64,000 bases of DNA from Lamellibrachia satsuma (GCA_033239005.1 BSQZ01000026.1:2931001-2995000); one strand, 5' to 3'; positions 44,192 to 55,525 are shown, counted from the stretch's first letter. The notes: a model not told the origin generated them from the sequence alone. Numbers and translations are program-made.

Positions 44192-45426
44192 TAGGGGAGA
44201 TCGGGGCTAGTTGTATACAGGGCAAGTTGTTACAGAGGCGTTTTACGAAAACATAGCACACGTGTGGAGAGTAGTTGATTGGAAGTCCACCAGCAGACAC
44301 ACTGTCCAAAAATCGGGAGTTAAGAAGACGAAATTAACGAGATGTGGACAAGAATGATTTTTTAACCACCTAAAACCTTTTTGTTTTGGTATGTCCACAT
44401 AATATTGTCTCACACAGCCACTGTTTATGTTTCGTGAATGAAACTTTAAAAATATCTACTATATAGTATGCGGGGTTATGCCAAGTAGAAGTTAAATTGA
44501 AATTCAGGAGTGGTTATCGTCCACGTGCGTTCAACTGCAACAATTGTGTTTGGGGCAAGTTGTTATAGTTGTATTGGGGCAAGTTGTTACAACTGTAACA
44601 ACGCTCGGGCGGCTCACACCGATGGCTCAGCCAGCGAGTTATGTGCTGACAATGATTGAAAGAACACAATTAATTTATTTAACCACGACGAGTGAACGCT
44701 TTATTTCACTTGTGATGCCTAGCGTACTGGTTTATAACCAGTGCTGTGAATGATAGCAGCATCAAACAAAATTGATTTCTCAGAAGGGCGGGTTACACAT
44801 AGATGGAACATTTTTGGAATGTCGATAAGCTAATGCCTTCCTTGTCCACTTGCCATGTGTGTGTTTTGCCTTGGATGACAATCTTGTTCAATCTTGTTAA
44901 CTTTTTATGGCACAGTCCTATTTGAGCAATTAATAAATATTGCAGGATTCATTGAAGTGTGGATGTTCATGCGCGTGTGCGTGAGAACGTACGTGTGTAT
45001 ATCATACAACTCCGGGAATGAGTGCCTTCTGGTAACTAAAAATGAAAAGCTTAATTATGAAGCTGTGAACATCTACATTGTTGTGCACACTGTATAAGAT
45101 GTATAAGTGTGTATAATCAAATTAACGTAATAACAGTAACATGTACGATTGACACTTGCTTTGCGATCCACGCGTTCTTTGCTGTAACAACGTGTCCCGT
45201 ATGACGTAACAACATACCCCGCTTACGGGGCTAGTTACAGTCGACCGCGCCTGGGAAACCTCACATATCTACCTAACTACAATATAAAATATCAATGGAA
45301 TGGTACACTTTATTAACACGAATAACAAATTTAATGTATGTTTTGACAAAAATAATGCATCTAACATAGTTTTCACAACAAGTTACTTTAACTGAACATT
45401 GTAACAACTAGCCCCGGTCTCCCCTA
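44192..45426. mobile_element. TA-flanked TIR element with GGGGCAAGTTGTTACA motifs
   Basis: 1,231 bp (44194-45424) between TA dinucleotides. Inverted termini GGGGAGA(T/C)CGGGGCTAGTTGT match at 20 of 21 positions. The motif GGGGCAAGTTGTTA recurs at 44552-44595, and relatives lie near 44210 and 45185-45240. Short frames without transposase features. It contains an inserted CR1-like 3' tail at 44783-44902. Confidence 0.75.
44783..44902 (+). mobile_element. CR1-like LINE, tail-only copy
   Basis: Only the last ~120 bases of the CR1-like element: GGGCGGGTTACACATAGATG, the GATAAGC(T/C)AATG block, CCTTCCTTGTCCACTTGCCA and the terminal CTTGTTCAATCTTGTTAA. Extreme 5' truncation, nested in the TIR element. 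Confidence 0.85.
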
Positions 45427-46525
45427 CTGATATACGTGCCACAATCATCCACTCCGTCCGGCCAATAAAGATGTACGTGACAGCATGATCTAATAATAAA
45501 AAAGAAAAAAAAAGTTTTGTTTCCCACTAGAGAGTAAGAGCACATTATCCAAATAAGATTGTATTCACTGATGTCGTATTTCGAAAATACAGTTTTAACA
45601 GTTATGGAAGAACACTACGTGATTAAACCATTCAAGTGTTATACATTAGCTATCATGCATGCATGGTCTGTGTTTGTACCGTTAATCGTGTTCCCTTGAC
45701 GGTGGACATCACACGTAAGTTAATAGCCACGTTACGAGATACTAGGCTTCGTAATACAGTCAGTCGGTGCTTTGTCGAGACCAGACAAGCAGCAGAGAGG
45801 CACATCACGGGTTAATCAACGCAACCGTGCACTTGATGCTGGGGTGGCGTGCAACTGAGATTATTAACGATGATATCAATTGCACATTATCCTGTCCAGT
45901 TGCGAGCGTGCGAAACCGGGCAATGACGCGACATTATCATTCAGTTCGCGGCGGCATTCGGTTAGCTTAAAGAATTGATCATGCGGATAATTTATTAATG
46001 ATTTCATTTGTTTGTCGATTCGCCCAATCACTGTTCGTCTGAGTCGGCAATTCTCGCCCGTTGGTATGAAAGTAATTTAATGACTATTGCCGTGCACGGG
46101 GAATCGGGTCGGCTTGTTTATTTGGGCGACAAGGCATATTGTACTGATCCTGTCTTCGTCACAGATGTCTGGCCAGACACACAGTAAAACTATTTGACTG
46201 AGCATTAAGTAAAAAGTAATATCGTACGAATAAACGTTTTCATTAAGAAAACAACACAGATACTTAGTGTTCTGTGTGGCGTAGTAACATGGCGGTTTAG
46301 AGCTTCAGACTGTCAGACCACACACTAAACGTCGTAAGTCACATCTACATAGAAGGCTCTGGAGAAGGGAAATAAGCCAGTCGGAGCGACATACAGTTGT
46401 GCAATTGGGGTTTGCCGATTACGCTTCGCATCCAACTACAACAGTTCTCTGCGGGGTGAGACAATCGACGTCTGGAGAGCGAAAAAGACGCTGCGCGGGA
46501 GCAACGTGTTTGTGTTGTGATGTTT
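45427..46525. other. Unassigned stretch
   Basis: No gene recognised. The segment around 46270-46350 has a faintly tRNA-like look but lacks a B box. Confidence 0.4.
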
Positions 46526-46892
46526 GCACCAGACACATCAAGGCAGAATGCTTGCACCAGACACATCAAGGTAGAATGTTTGCACCAGACACATCAAGGC
46601 AGAATGCTTGCACCAGACACATCAAGGTAGAATGTTTGCACCAGACACATCAAGGCATAATGCTTGCACCAGACACATCAAGGTAGAATGTTTGCACCAG
46701 ACACATCAAGGTAGAATACGTGCACCAGACACATCAAGGCAGAATGCTTTCACCAGACACATCAAGATAGAATGTTTGCACCCGACACATCAAGGCAGAA
46801 TGCTTGCACCAGACACATCAAGGCAGAATGCTTGCACCAGACACATCAAGGCAGAATGCTTGCACCAGACACATCAAGGCAGAATGCTTGTC
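46526..46892. repeat. 28-bp minisatellite, 13 copies
   Basis: Unit GCACCAGACACATCAAGG followed by (C/T)AGAATG(C/T)TT, with alternating C/T variants. The two variant positions mostly change together, giving GGCAGAATGC and GGTAGAATGT types. Confidence 0.95.
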
Positions 46893-47164
46893 ACAAGTAC
46901 TAATTGCGCTAAAGTGCTGCTCCACAAAGGTGTGCCAAGTACGTGAGAGTGATCGACCGATGACTGGATGAGTTTCACGGAGAACTGAGACGTGATCTGG
47001 AAAGATGATTAGATTGATTCCTGGCACGTCGGCATCGAAACCGTTCTGTGATAGATTGATCCTTCCGCACGATTGATCAATGTGTTAATTTAGCTAACGT
47101 TGTATGTCGTGCCACTCCTTTATTGACTTTTCAATAGTCCTTCGGTAAAATAATTAACTCCAAG

Positions 47165-47680
47165 ACTGTGCACCAGCAGTATGACCGTCCAACATCAAAG
47201 CTGAACACCCATAGCGTGATCATCTAACATCCAAACTGAACAATACAACATGACAAACTAGCATTAGGGTTTGAGTACATGTAATCAGACTATCTAGTAT
47301 CGGAGCTGATATGTAACGCATTGTCACCTAGTCTGGTCTGATGACATGTTAAATGACCATCGAACACCCGCTTTGTTTACCTGCAACAATCAATGTGATC
47401 ATCTAGTGTCGAGTTTATGTGTATGCTTGCAATGTGATCATTTAACATCAAGTGTACGTGTGAGTGCATGCAACGTGATCATCTAATTTCCGGTCTGTGT
47501 GTCTTCAATGCGACTATCTAACGGCCGGTATGTGTGCCTTAAACGTGACCTAGTATCTTCCCGTGGCTGCGCTTACAATGTGACCATACCGCTTCAAGTT
47601 TGTGTGCCTGCGGCGTGGCTATCTAACAAACAGTTTGTGGGCCTGTAGTGTGGTCATCTTGCTTCTGGGCTGACGACTGT
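47165..47680. repeat. Degenerate 35-bp tandem repeat
   Basis: From about 47390 successive units of 35 to 41 bp open with GTGATCATCTA-like sequence and close with TGTGTGCCTGCAAT-like sequence. The last five are each 35 bp. More decayed units extend left to about 47165. It is clear by eye only after alignment of the units. Confidence 0.65.
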
Positions 47681-48618
47681 ATCAAAACGAATCGTCTCGT
47701 AGAGAATGCAACGATGTGGTTTATTGGACATGCGCATCTGTACCGAACGGCGTAGCACATCAGAATGAAGACTGCTATAAATGTTTAGGATTACTCGTAT
47801 CCCCACAGGCAGGTGGGCATATGTATAAAACAACAACAGTTAGTTAATGAGGTTTTGTACACTCGTGTATATAAGGTATATGATGCCAAATGTCCGACAC
47901 AAAAAGTGGACGCGAGAACCGTCAATACATAAGGGAAATAGGGAACCATGACACGCGTTCGTCAAGATGAGTGTCACTAGGCAAAGTCAGTGAAACGTAA
48001 TAGAGATATAGTTTTATTGAAACCACGGGTCAAAATATGAGGAGATTAATCGAAAAGGAATCCAATGTTGTTATGTGTTACACGTTTACTCTCGCATATG
48101 TGAATGTGTACGTACGTAGAACGTACACCCATACGTGTGTTTATGCACGCATGCATGCGAGTGTGCATATGTGTATGTGAATGTGGCAGTATGCTTTATG
48201 CAATTCTCGGTGACTTCACACTGCTACAAAGGTCAAGCGCGACTGCCAATCTGCTCTAAATTTAAAGCCTGCCGCAAACTCGATGTGTCGTGCGACTATG
48301 ATATTACGAAGTTGATTCGCGCAAATGCAATCATTTATGCCAGCAACTTCCTGAAGCGAATTTGCACCGACACGTAATGAGCGCAGCGGCAGTGCTGGGA
48401 CGCGTGTGGCGGTGCTCGAGCAAGGCGAGTTTCGTCTTTCGATTCTGGCAGCTTTGGTTAACAAGCGTGTCTCTGGCCTGGCCAGTCGGGCGGCCGCGGT
48501 GTAAGGATCGCAGACCAACAGCGAATGTTCGTAGTAAGTTATGATAACATCGCCGAGCTAACAGGCGAGGCTGGAGAGTAGTTCAGAACTTGATTGGCGT
48601 AAACATAAGATTAAGCAG

Positions 48619-48653
<35 letters not shown>

Positions 48654-49142
48654 CACACGCAAGTAGTAGGTAAGTCGTTTTCAAGGAGCAACAGCGGTGG
48701 TTACTAAAAATAGACATTGGGAAAAACCCACATATCGCTGACGTGGCGTTTAATTTTTATTTTTATTTTTATTTTAACTTCAATTTCAATTTAAATTTTT
48801 ATTTTTATTTTTATTTTACTTTTAACTTCAAGCGACACAATTGTGACGGTAAGCATTCCTGCTGTCAATTAAATCACAACGCAACTCAGCGCGAGCCAGC
48901 TGTTGTGAACCGTCAGACGGTGACATAACGTAACATTCCTGTGACCATTGAACTCATAAAATAAGAGCGAGGGTCATAAAGGCGAGTCTGTTGTTGTCGA
49001 AAACCTGATGGTGCAGGGGTATTTTCATTTGAGAAAACGCCTATGTGCAACTTCGAACAGGGAGTTAGAAAACGTTACACAGGCGGTTAGAAATGTTTTC
49101 ACCCGTCATTCACATCACCAACGTGTTGCGATTGGATAATCT
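47681..49142. other. Unassigned stretch with microsatellites
   Basis: No gene recognised. (GCAC)n lies at 48619-48655 and a TTTTTA-rich run at 48752-48820. Confidence 0.45.
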
Positions 49143-49157
49143 ATGAGGCCAAAAGGG

Positions 49158-49530
49158 TCGAGTCCTGCGCGAACCGTCGAGTCCTGCGCGAACGGTCGAG
49201 TTCTGTCTGCGAGAACCGTCGAGTCCTGCGCGAACTGTCGAGTCCTGCGCGAACTGTCGAGTCCTGCGCGAACCGTCGAGTCCTGCGCGAACCGTCGAGT
49301 TCTGTCTGCGAGAACCGTCGAGTCCTGCGCGAACCGTCGAGTCCTGCGCGAACCGTCGAGACCTGCGCGAACCGTCGAGACCTGCGCGAACCGTCGAGTC
49401 CTGCGCGAACCGTCGAGTCCTGCGCGAACCGTCGAGTCCTGCGCGAACCGTCGAGTCCTGCGCGAACGAGATACTCTGCGCGAACCGTCGAGTCCTGCGC
49501 GAACTTTCGAGTCCTGCGCGAACGAGATAC
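49158..49530. repeat. 19-bp tandem array, left foldback arm
   Basis: About 19 units of GTCGAGTCCTGCGCGAACC, with variants TTCTGTCTGCGAGAACC (twice), GACCTGCGCG (twice) and GAACGAGATACTCTG at the inner end. It yields long spurious frames on both strands. Confidence 0.95.
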
Positions 49531-49755
49531 TCTGGTTACCACTGAAAATAGCGTTGCCGTTGTCGGATGTGCAGCGAAGTAATGCCGCAAAAAGCATAAT
49601 ATAATATAATATATTACCCAGAGTACAGTGAATGGAAAAAATCCCATAAATGTGCTAAAAAAATAAATCGATAGTTAAAATGACAATGCCACGAGACTGT
49701 CTGCAGAACACAATGAATTCAGTGCAACGTTTCGTGTGAGCTATCGTGGCTTAGC

Positions 49756-52471
49756 GGTAGAGCCAGTGGCGGATTAAGACATTCGTGGGCCCTAGGCATC
49801 CGGCACTTTCGTGGGCCCCAAGTAAACCCACGACAAGATTTTCAAGTTAGCATTTCACTATTTATATCATCAATAAAGATAATACACGAACAGTTCTTTT
49901 AAAAGTCAACAATGGCAAATTACCGATCGCAGATATTATGGTGTACGGTAGGCTGGTAGCGATTGTTGAAGTCGACTAACACCATCTCACACCTAAGGCT
50001 TAGGGATGCGTAGTCTACAGTTTTACCTTGCGTATTTCCTTGATGGCAAACGAGCTAATAATGTCATCAACCAAGAGTGAACGCATCATTTCCGACTCTA
50101 TGGCTAAAAGTGACAGTGCCGACAAGCACGATTGACCCATCATGGAACGCTGGTAGTCTTTGATGTTTCAGTACAAAGAAAGATCGCTCGCCTTCGCAGC
50201 TGGAGCCGAAAATTTACAGATATATCCGTAGCGCAATGTAAAAGTTAGGGAAACTGGTAATCAGCTTATTTTCATGAAGAAAGGTTATCATCTCGGCACC
50301 TGTCTCGAAGTCTCCATATTTTGTGAAGAGACGGAATTCCTTCTCAAAATCAGGCTTAATATCAGTATCGTAATACCGAGTGAGCTCTTTGCACTTCGAG
50401 GGGATATCGCTGTCGGCGAGAGATCGAATCTCCCCGAAACGTTCATAGACATTCGTGTAGGCGGCCTTCTGTTTCTTGATTTCGGAGAGTAATCTGTCAA
50501 TGATGACTAGGTAGGTGTTCACTCGGAAGTTCTCTCGACAGTCGCTCACTTTTACCTCTTCTGGTGTTTCGTTGGAACAACTTTCTCTTCTTTGTTCGCT
50601 TGTTTTCATCGTCCTAATCAAGTCCTGGTGCAACTGACTTTGCTTCATTCTCGAATCGATCGAACCTTTCTGAGTCACGCAAAGAATGGATGTGTTCCAG
50701 CAAGACACGGTAATGCATAAACACTGAACCGATCTCAATTCCTGTAGCTTCCAATGCCTTGTTAACTCGGTCCAGGATGTTGTTCCACACAATTCACATC
50801 AGGACGATATTCAGAGAGCTTGCTCACCAAAGACATTGGATCGAACACAACAAGTGGAGGTTGGGTAGAATTTCTAGCTATCGCGTCAACAGAGTTTTGT
50901 AGTACTTTGTAGATTGATGCCAGCGCCTTCGCGGCATCTGCTTGAGCAGACCATCGTGTTTCTGATAGGATCTTTACCACTGGAGACTGTTTCGGTAGGT
51001 TCTCTAATAGTTCCGACCACCTCTGTGGCGAGGCTGTCAAGAATGTGTAAAGTCGCTGAACGATGGCGAAAAACCTGACCCCATCAGTGCTGGATTCGGC
51101 CGCTGCGGTCCCAACTAAATGTAGGCTATGCCCTGCGCATGATACCCATTCAGCAAGAGGGTTCACCTGGTGAAATCGTGCCTGGGCTCCAGAATAAGTT
51201 CCATACATATTTCTCGCATTGTCATACATTTGTCCACGGGAATCCTCAAGCTTTATTCTGCATTCGTCTAGGAAAGTGCTTCGAACAAGTATTTCCCCTC
51301 GTGTTTCTCAATGTCTATGAAGGCCCGGAAGTGTTCCGTCAATCCGAACGTATCGCATGACGATGCTCAGTTGATCGATATGTGCTATATCAGGTGTGGA
51401 ATCTATGCTGATAGAGTAGTACTTCGCCTTCTTTATTTCAGCAATTATTTTCGCTTTCACCCTGTCCGATAACAGCTTGAAGAATTCTTCACATATTGTT
51501 GAAGAGAGATATGATACTTGACCTCTTCCTTTATTTCCATATCGGCGAATATGTTCGGTCAGAAAAAGGACGAACTGTGAGAGAAACTCTAACAAGCCTA
51601 AGTAGTTACCATTGTACTTCTGCCCAAACAACTCGGTGTGGCCTCGGAACGGCTGTTATCTCTCTGCCAAGAAGGTAACAACGGCAACGATACGTTTGAG
51701 AAGTTTGATCCAGTATTGCTGCTCATTCTCCAGCTGCTTTGCGATCGCAGAATCAACATGGTGCGCTTTGGCATTTTCGAACCCCTTCTTTACATCTACA
51801 ATGTGACTATCGCTACGCTCGTGTGTCGTGATTATGTGCGCATTTTACCCAGTCATTGAAACCATTAAGAGAAAAGCTATCACTTCCGCTCCTGAATAGC
51901 TTACATACATAACAATGCACATTTCCAGTTGATGGAGAATACACCAACCAGTCCATCGTTACACTCTCCTCGTTAGCAAGCCATCGAACAAAGAATTTCC
52001 GTTGTACGTATTTTGTCTTGGACGTGTACGATCTCGCCGATTTGTGAAGATCCTTGTCCAAGTCCTGTGATGGTGGGTTTCTTGTAAAATAGTCTGTCAA
52101 TTCCTGAGCACTTTTCAGAAAGCAAAGCTGAAAACAGGGAGCGGCCATAATTTATCAGGAGGGGAACCCAGGAATGAAGGGATGGTTCAGTTTTTAGTGC
52201 ACAGGATTTGGGGGTGAGTTGGATTTCAAATACAGCCAATACTTCCACCTCACTCGCTCCACGATAAATAATGATCACTCCTTACTAACACCTCTATAAT
52301 GTCTGTTAAAACATAAAAATATGTAAGGCCTACATCAGGATATGCCAAAACAGGTTTTCGGGAACATTCAGTCTACAAAAATATGCTCGGCTATTTTCGT
52401 GGGCCCCTGCCTTCGTGGGCCCTAGGCACGTGCCTATAGTGCCTTTTGGTTGATCCGCCACTGGGTAGAGC
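49756..52471 (-). mobile_element. hAT transposon, 2,700 bp, perfect 8-bp TSD
   Basis: Body 49764-52463, flanked by GGTAGAGC on both sides (49756-49763 and 52464-52471). Termini are CAGTGGCGGAT inverted, and subterminal TTCGTGGGCCC motifs occur two or three times at each end. It encodes one transposase on the minus strand, now broken. Confidence 0.93.
50015..52148 (-). pseudogene. hAT transposase, ZMYM1/TTF-type, multiple breaks
   Basis: Pieces in order on the minus strand: a TTF-type zinc-finger region (RKFFVRWLANEES, VHCYVCKLF) in 51813-52148; a linker with AKQLENEQQYWIKLLKRIVAV in another frame and a stop (51640-51810); the DUF4371-like core at 51308-51631 (GNYLGLLEFLSQF, ISIDSTPDIAH); YDNARNMYGTYSGAQA and CAGHSLHLVG at 50762-51229; a helical region at 50214-50792; and a C-terminal dimerisation block (ICKFSAPAAKASDLSLY, then a stop, LSLLAIESEMMRSL) to a TAG at 50015. 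At least three frameshifts and two stops make it nonfunctional. The mobile protein would have cut and joined the CAGTGGCGG ends. Confidence 0.88.
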
Positions 52472-52663
52472 GTTCGATTTATGTTTGGAAGGACCTGGGT
52501 TCAATCAGCGGTATGTCTGATTTACGTGTTTCTCATTTAATGTTATTTATTATTATTATTTTATCAATTATTATTATTTTATTTACTCCAATATTCGCTT
52601 TCGTTTAATTTCATATAATTATCACGTTGTGCATTAAAAGTACATGTAAAAGAAATAAATATA

Positions 52664-52772
52664 TATATAAATATACATATGTCGTGCAGACTAAATATAT
52701 ATTAATATATATATATATATATACACATATATATTTATTCTAACTTGTTTTACATGTACTTTACTGCACGAC

Positions 52773-52861
<89 letters not shown>
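52664..52861. repeat. (TA)n-rich centre of the foldback element
   Basis: Includes an 88-bp pure TA run (52774-52861) and a partial duplicate of the arm end (TTTTACATGTACTT..TGCACGACATGTG), so a smaller palindrome is nested at the centre. Confidence 0.85.
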
Positions 52862-52866
<5 letters not shown>

Positions 52867-53002
52867 TTCTTTTGACATGTACTAATGCACAACATGTGAT
52901 AATTATATGAAATTAAACGAAAGCGAATGTATATAAAATAATAATAATTGATAAAATAATAATAATAACATTAAACGAGAAAAGGCGTAATTCACACACA
53001 CC

Positions 53003-53069
53003 GCGGATTGAACCCATGACCCTCCAAACATAAATCGAACGCTCTACCGCTAAGCCACGACAACTCACA
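53003..53069 (-). other. tRNA-like unit, right foldback arm
   Basis: The minus strand reads GTCGTGGCTTAGCGGTAGAGC, an anticodon arm TTCGA-TTTATGT-TTGGA, and GGTTCAATCC. The A box (TGGCTTAGCGG) and B box (GTTCAATCC) fit the Pol III consensus. The acceptor stem does not pair, so this is a tRNA-derived element and not a tRNA gene. Confidence 0.7.
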
Positions 53070-53281
53070 CGAAACGTTGCACTGAATTCGTTGCGTTCAG
53101 CAGACCGTCTCGTGGCATTGTCGTCTGCACTATCAATTGAGTTTTTTTAGCACATTTATGGGATTTTTTCCATTCACTCTACTCTGAGTAATATATTATA
53201 TTATTTTATATTATGCTTTTTGCGGCATTAGTTCGCTTCACATCCTACAACGGCAACGCTATTTTCAGTGGTAACCAGAGT

Positions 53282-53542
53282 ATCTCGTTCGCGCAGGACT
53301 CGAAAGTTCTCGCAGGACTCGACGGTTCGCGCAGAGTATCTCGTTCGCGCAGGACTCGACGGTTCGCGCAGGACTCGACGGTTCGCGCAGGACTCGACGG
53401 TTCTCGCAGACAGAACTCGACGGTTCGCGCAGGACTCGACGGTTCGCGCAGGACTCGACAGTTCGCGCAGGACTCGACAGTTCGCGCAGGACTCGACGGT
53501 TCTCGCAGACAGAACTCGACGGTTCGCGCAGGACTCGACCCT
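53282..53542. repeat. 19-bp tandem array, right foldback arm
   Basis: About 13 units of the complement of the left array. The GCAGACAGAACTCG and GAGTATCTCGTTCGC variants occur twice each, in mirror order of the left arm; the GACCTGCGCG type is absent. Confidence 0.95.
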
Positions 53543-53564
53543 TTTGGCCGCTACGGCGCCTCAT

Positions 53565-55525
53565 AATAATCTATCGACATGCGCTTTGTTAGTGGCTAAT
53601 CTGTCGGCGTGCGGGGTTGTGAGTGGGGTTAGTCGGGTTCTTTAAATACCCGTGTATTGGGACTCGACTGTCTACGGACCATGGCTCAGAAAATGCTGCA
53701 TACGAAGAGAGAGTTGGACCTTATGTAACTTCAACAGGTAAGATTATAATATTACCCATTAATATTTATATATTCAAGTCAGTAGAATACCCGTTTAAAA
53801 TTCAAATTGGAAATTAGACAGTATGTTATGTTTAAAAATATTTAGTTAATCTATTATATGTGTAGAAAAAACAGTCGGAAATCACTAGGCGAAATTTCAC
53901 GTAAACGCATCATAATCGTGAATACGCGCCACTGTAACTGACATTGCCTAGCCCCCAGGTCCTGGATCTAGTTGATATTTTACTAAGATGTTTACGTATA
54001 AGCTAGTGCTCTAAACTCTTACTTTTTTTGTGTTTTTGTAGAGTTCATTCTAAATTGCTGTATTTTAAAATGAAGTGCGCACTATTTTGCGAAGGCTTAC
54101 AACCTTGGTCAGTAATTGTCACGTCTTATATATAGCATACCATTCGAAAGTTATTTATAAATCACGCGGTTCAGAACTGCGGTGCCAGTGGCAGTACGCA
54201 AGAAAGTTGGATTGGAGTGTTTATGTAGATCGATTAGTAATTAGTTTAGTTTGATGCTGGTGTGGTTTATATCTGTATATATTACTCAACTGCATAACCA
54301 GTTGTCGAAGCGGATTTAATTGGAAATATAAGACTACAGGACGAATTATGTTTCGTGTTTACGATTTTCGAAAAATCCAAGATGGCTGCGTCTACAGTTG
54401 GGCCCGTGGTTGGATCGAACAAAGTTGCTCGTTGTCTCTACGCTTTGACGTTGATGAACATGCAGAATATCGCAAGCGGAGACTCAGGCTCAATGAATTT
54501 GCGAGTGATTACTTTGGAACATGCCCAATCGGCAATAGTGACGATGACTCTGACTTATTTGAGTCGAACGTGGACGACCGTGTGACAGTGTGTCTGTGAC
54601 CTGTCACCTGGAGGCACTGAGCCACACAACAACAACGGTACTTTTCAGAGCTAATCACAAGAAGAGATTGTTTTTGTTATAAAAAAAATAACTACATTCA
54701 CTTCGCTGGATTGGATATAGTGATAACAATAGATAATTTATTAAACTGTGGTGAAGTTTTGTTTTCACGTGAAGTATCATGATTCTAGACTGTCAACTTT
54801 ACAAGTAATTTTTTATTGTAAATGTAACTATCAGAATGTAATAATTGTTTTATGTGTTGCACCCTCGGGCTGTATTAGACGTTCAATGCGATAAACGTGA
54901 GAAATGGAGATAATGTCGTTATTGCCTCGATGTATGTTTGCAAGGTCTCGAAATGTCAATGTTTATCAAAGGGATGACTGTTACATAAATAATAGAAACC
55001 AGTTCCTCATATCGTACGCATGAGAGTTCCGTCTGCAAAGGTGAACTGTCTGACACCCAGCAATACGCTTATGGTTGATCCATTAAATGGGAAAAGGCGA
55101 TATGCATGAGTCAGAAAAATATGTTGGTTAACCTGGCATTTTGCAACACCATTTCTGAAAGGGGACCTACTTAACAGAGGTGGCCATTTAATCCGATTTA
55201 ATTACCAAGATTGCCACCCAGAGCAACACAAATCTAAGAAACGACCGGTCTCGTGAAGAGGTCTATTATTCTCGCACGTGAACCATAAAACCATATAATT
55301 TATTTTGGTTACCCATTGTAGGTGTTGTGGAATAAAGACAGTGCGAGAGCAACTCGTACTAGATGAGAGCACAACGTAAAAGGCTATGTAGCATTGTAAT
55401 TCGTACCAAAATTATCCAGAGTTACGTAATGCTAGACTAAAAAACAGGAGCAGTGGACATTAATCAACATGAATAGTGTTTGGTAGTACTTCGTTAAAAG
55501 CCCAACCCCAGCATTTGTGATCAGT
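53565..55525. other. Unassigned stretch with possible exons
   Basis: A plus-strand frame across 53623-53737 ends at a good donor CAACAG/GTAAGA. Further right, 54348-54599 contains two overlapping frames. The MFRVYDF frame is charged and ends SDDDSDLFESNVDDRVTVCL. The other starts in a YY1/Kozak-like CCAAGATGGCTGCG at 54382. No family recognised; the rest holds nothing I can name. Confidence 0.3.

Larger units (their letters stand above)
49744..52515 (+). other. tRNA-like unit, left arm, interrupted by the hAT
   Basis: 49744-49763 carries the A box TGGCTTAGCGG. After the hAT the sequence resumes at 52472 with the anticodon-arm-like TTCGATTTATGTTTGGA and the B box GGTTCAATC. Intact counterpart at 53003-53069. 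Confidence 0.7.
49143..53564. mobile_element. Foldback element with tandem-repeat arms, split by a hAT insertion
   Basis: Long inverted arms start at 49143 (ATGAGGC..CAAAAGGGTCGAG) and 53564. Going inward each has an array of 19-bp repeats, a unique segment (GATACTCTGGTTACCACTG, then GTTGCCGTTGT), an AT-rich block, a tRNA-like unit, and an AATAATAATTGATAAAATAA block. They meet at a TA-rich centre of about 200 bp (52664-52860). Without the 2.7-kb hAT the element is about 1.7 kb. This layout matches foldback transposons such as sea urchin TU and Drosophila FB, whose arms have a tandem-repeat outer part. No coding sequence of its own is recognised. Confidence 0.85.

Noticed and set aside
49115..49647. 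Arg-rich open frames over 49.1-49.6 and 53.2-53.6 kb
   Set aside because: Products of the 19-bp arrays in the foldback arms, open in several frames on both strands.
53003..53069. Functional tRNA gene
   Set aside because: A and B boxes and an anticodon-like loop are present, but the acceptor stem does not pair and the unit is part of a repeated inverted arm.
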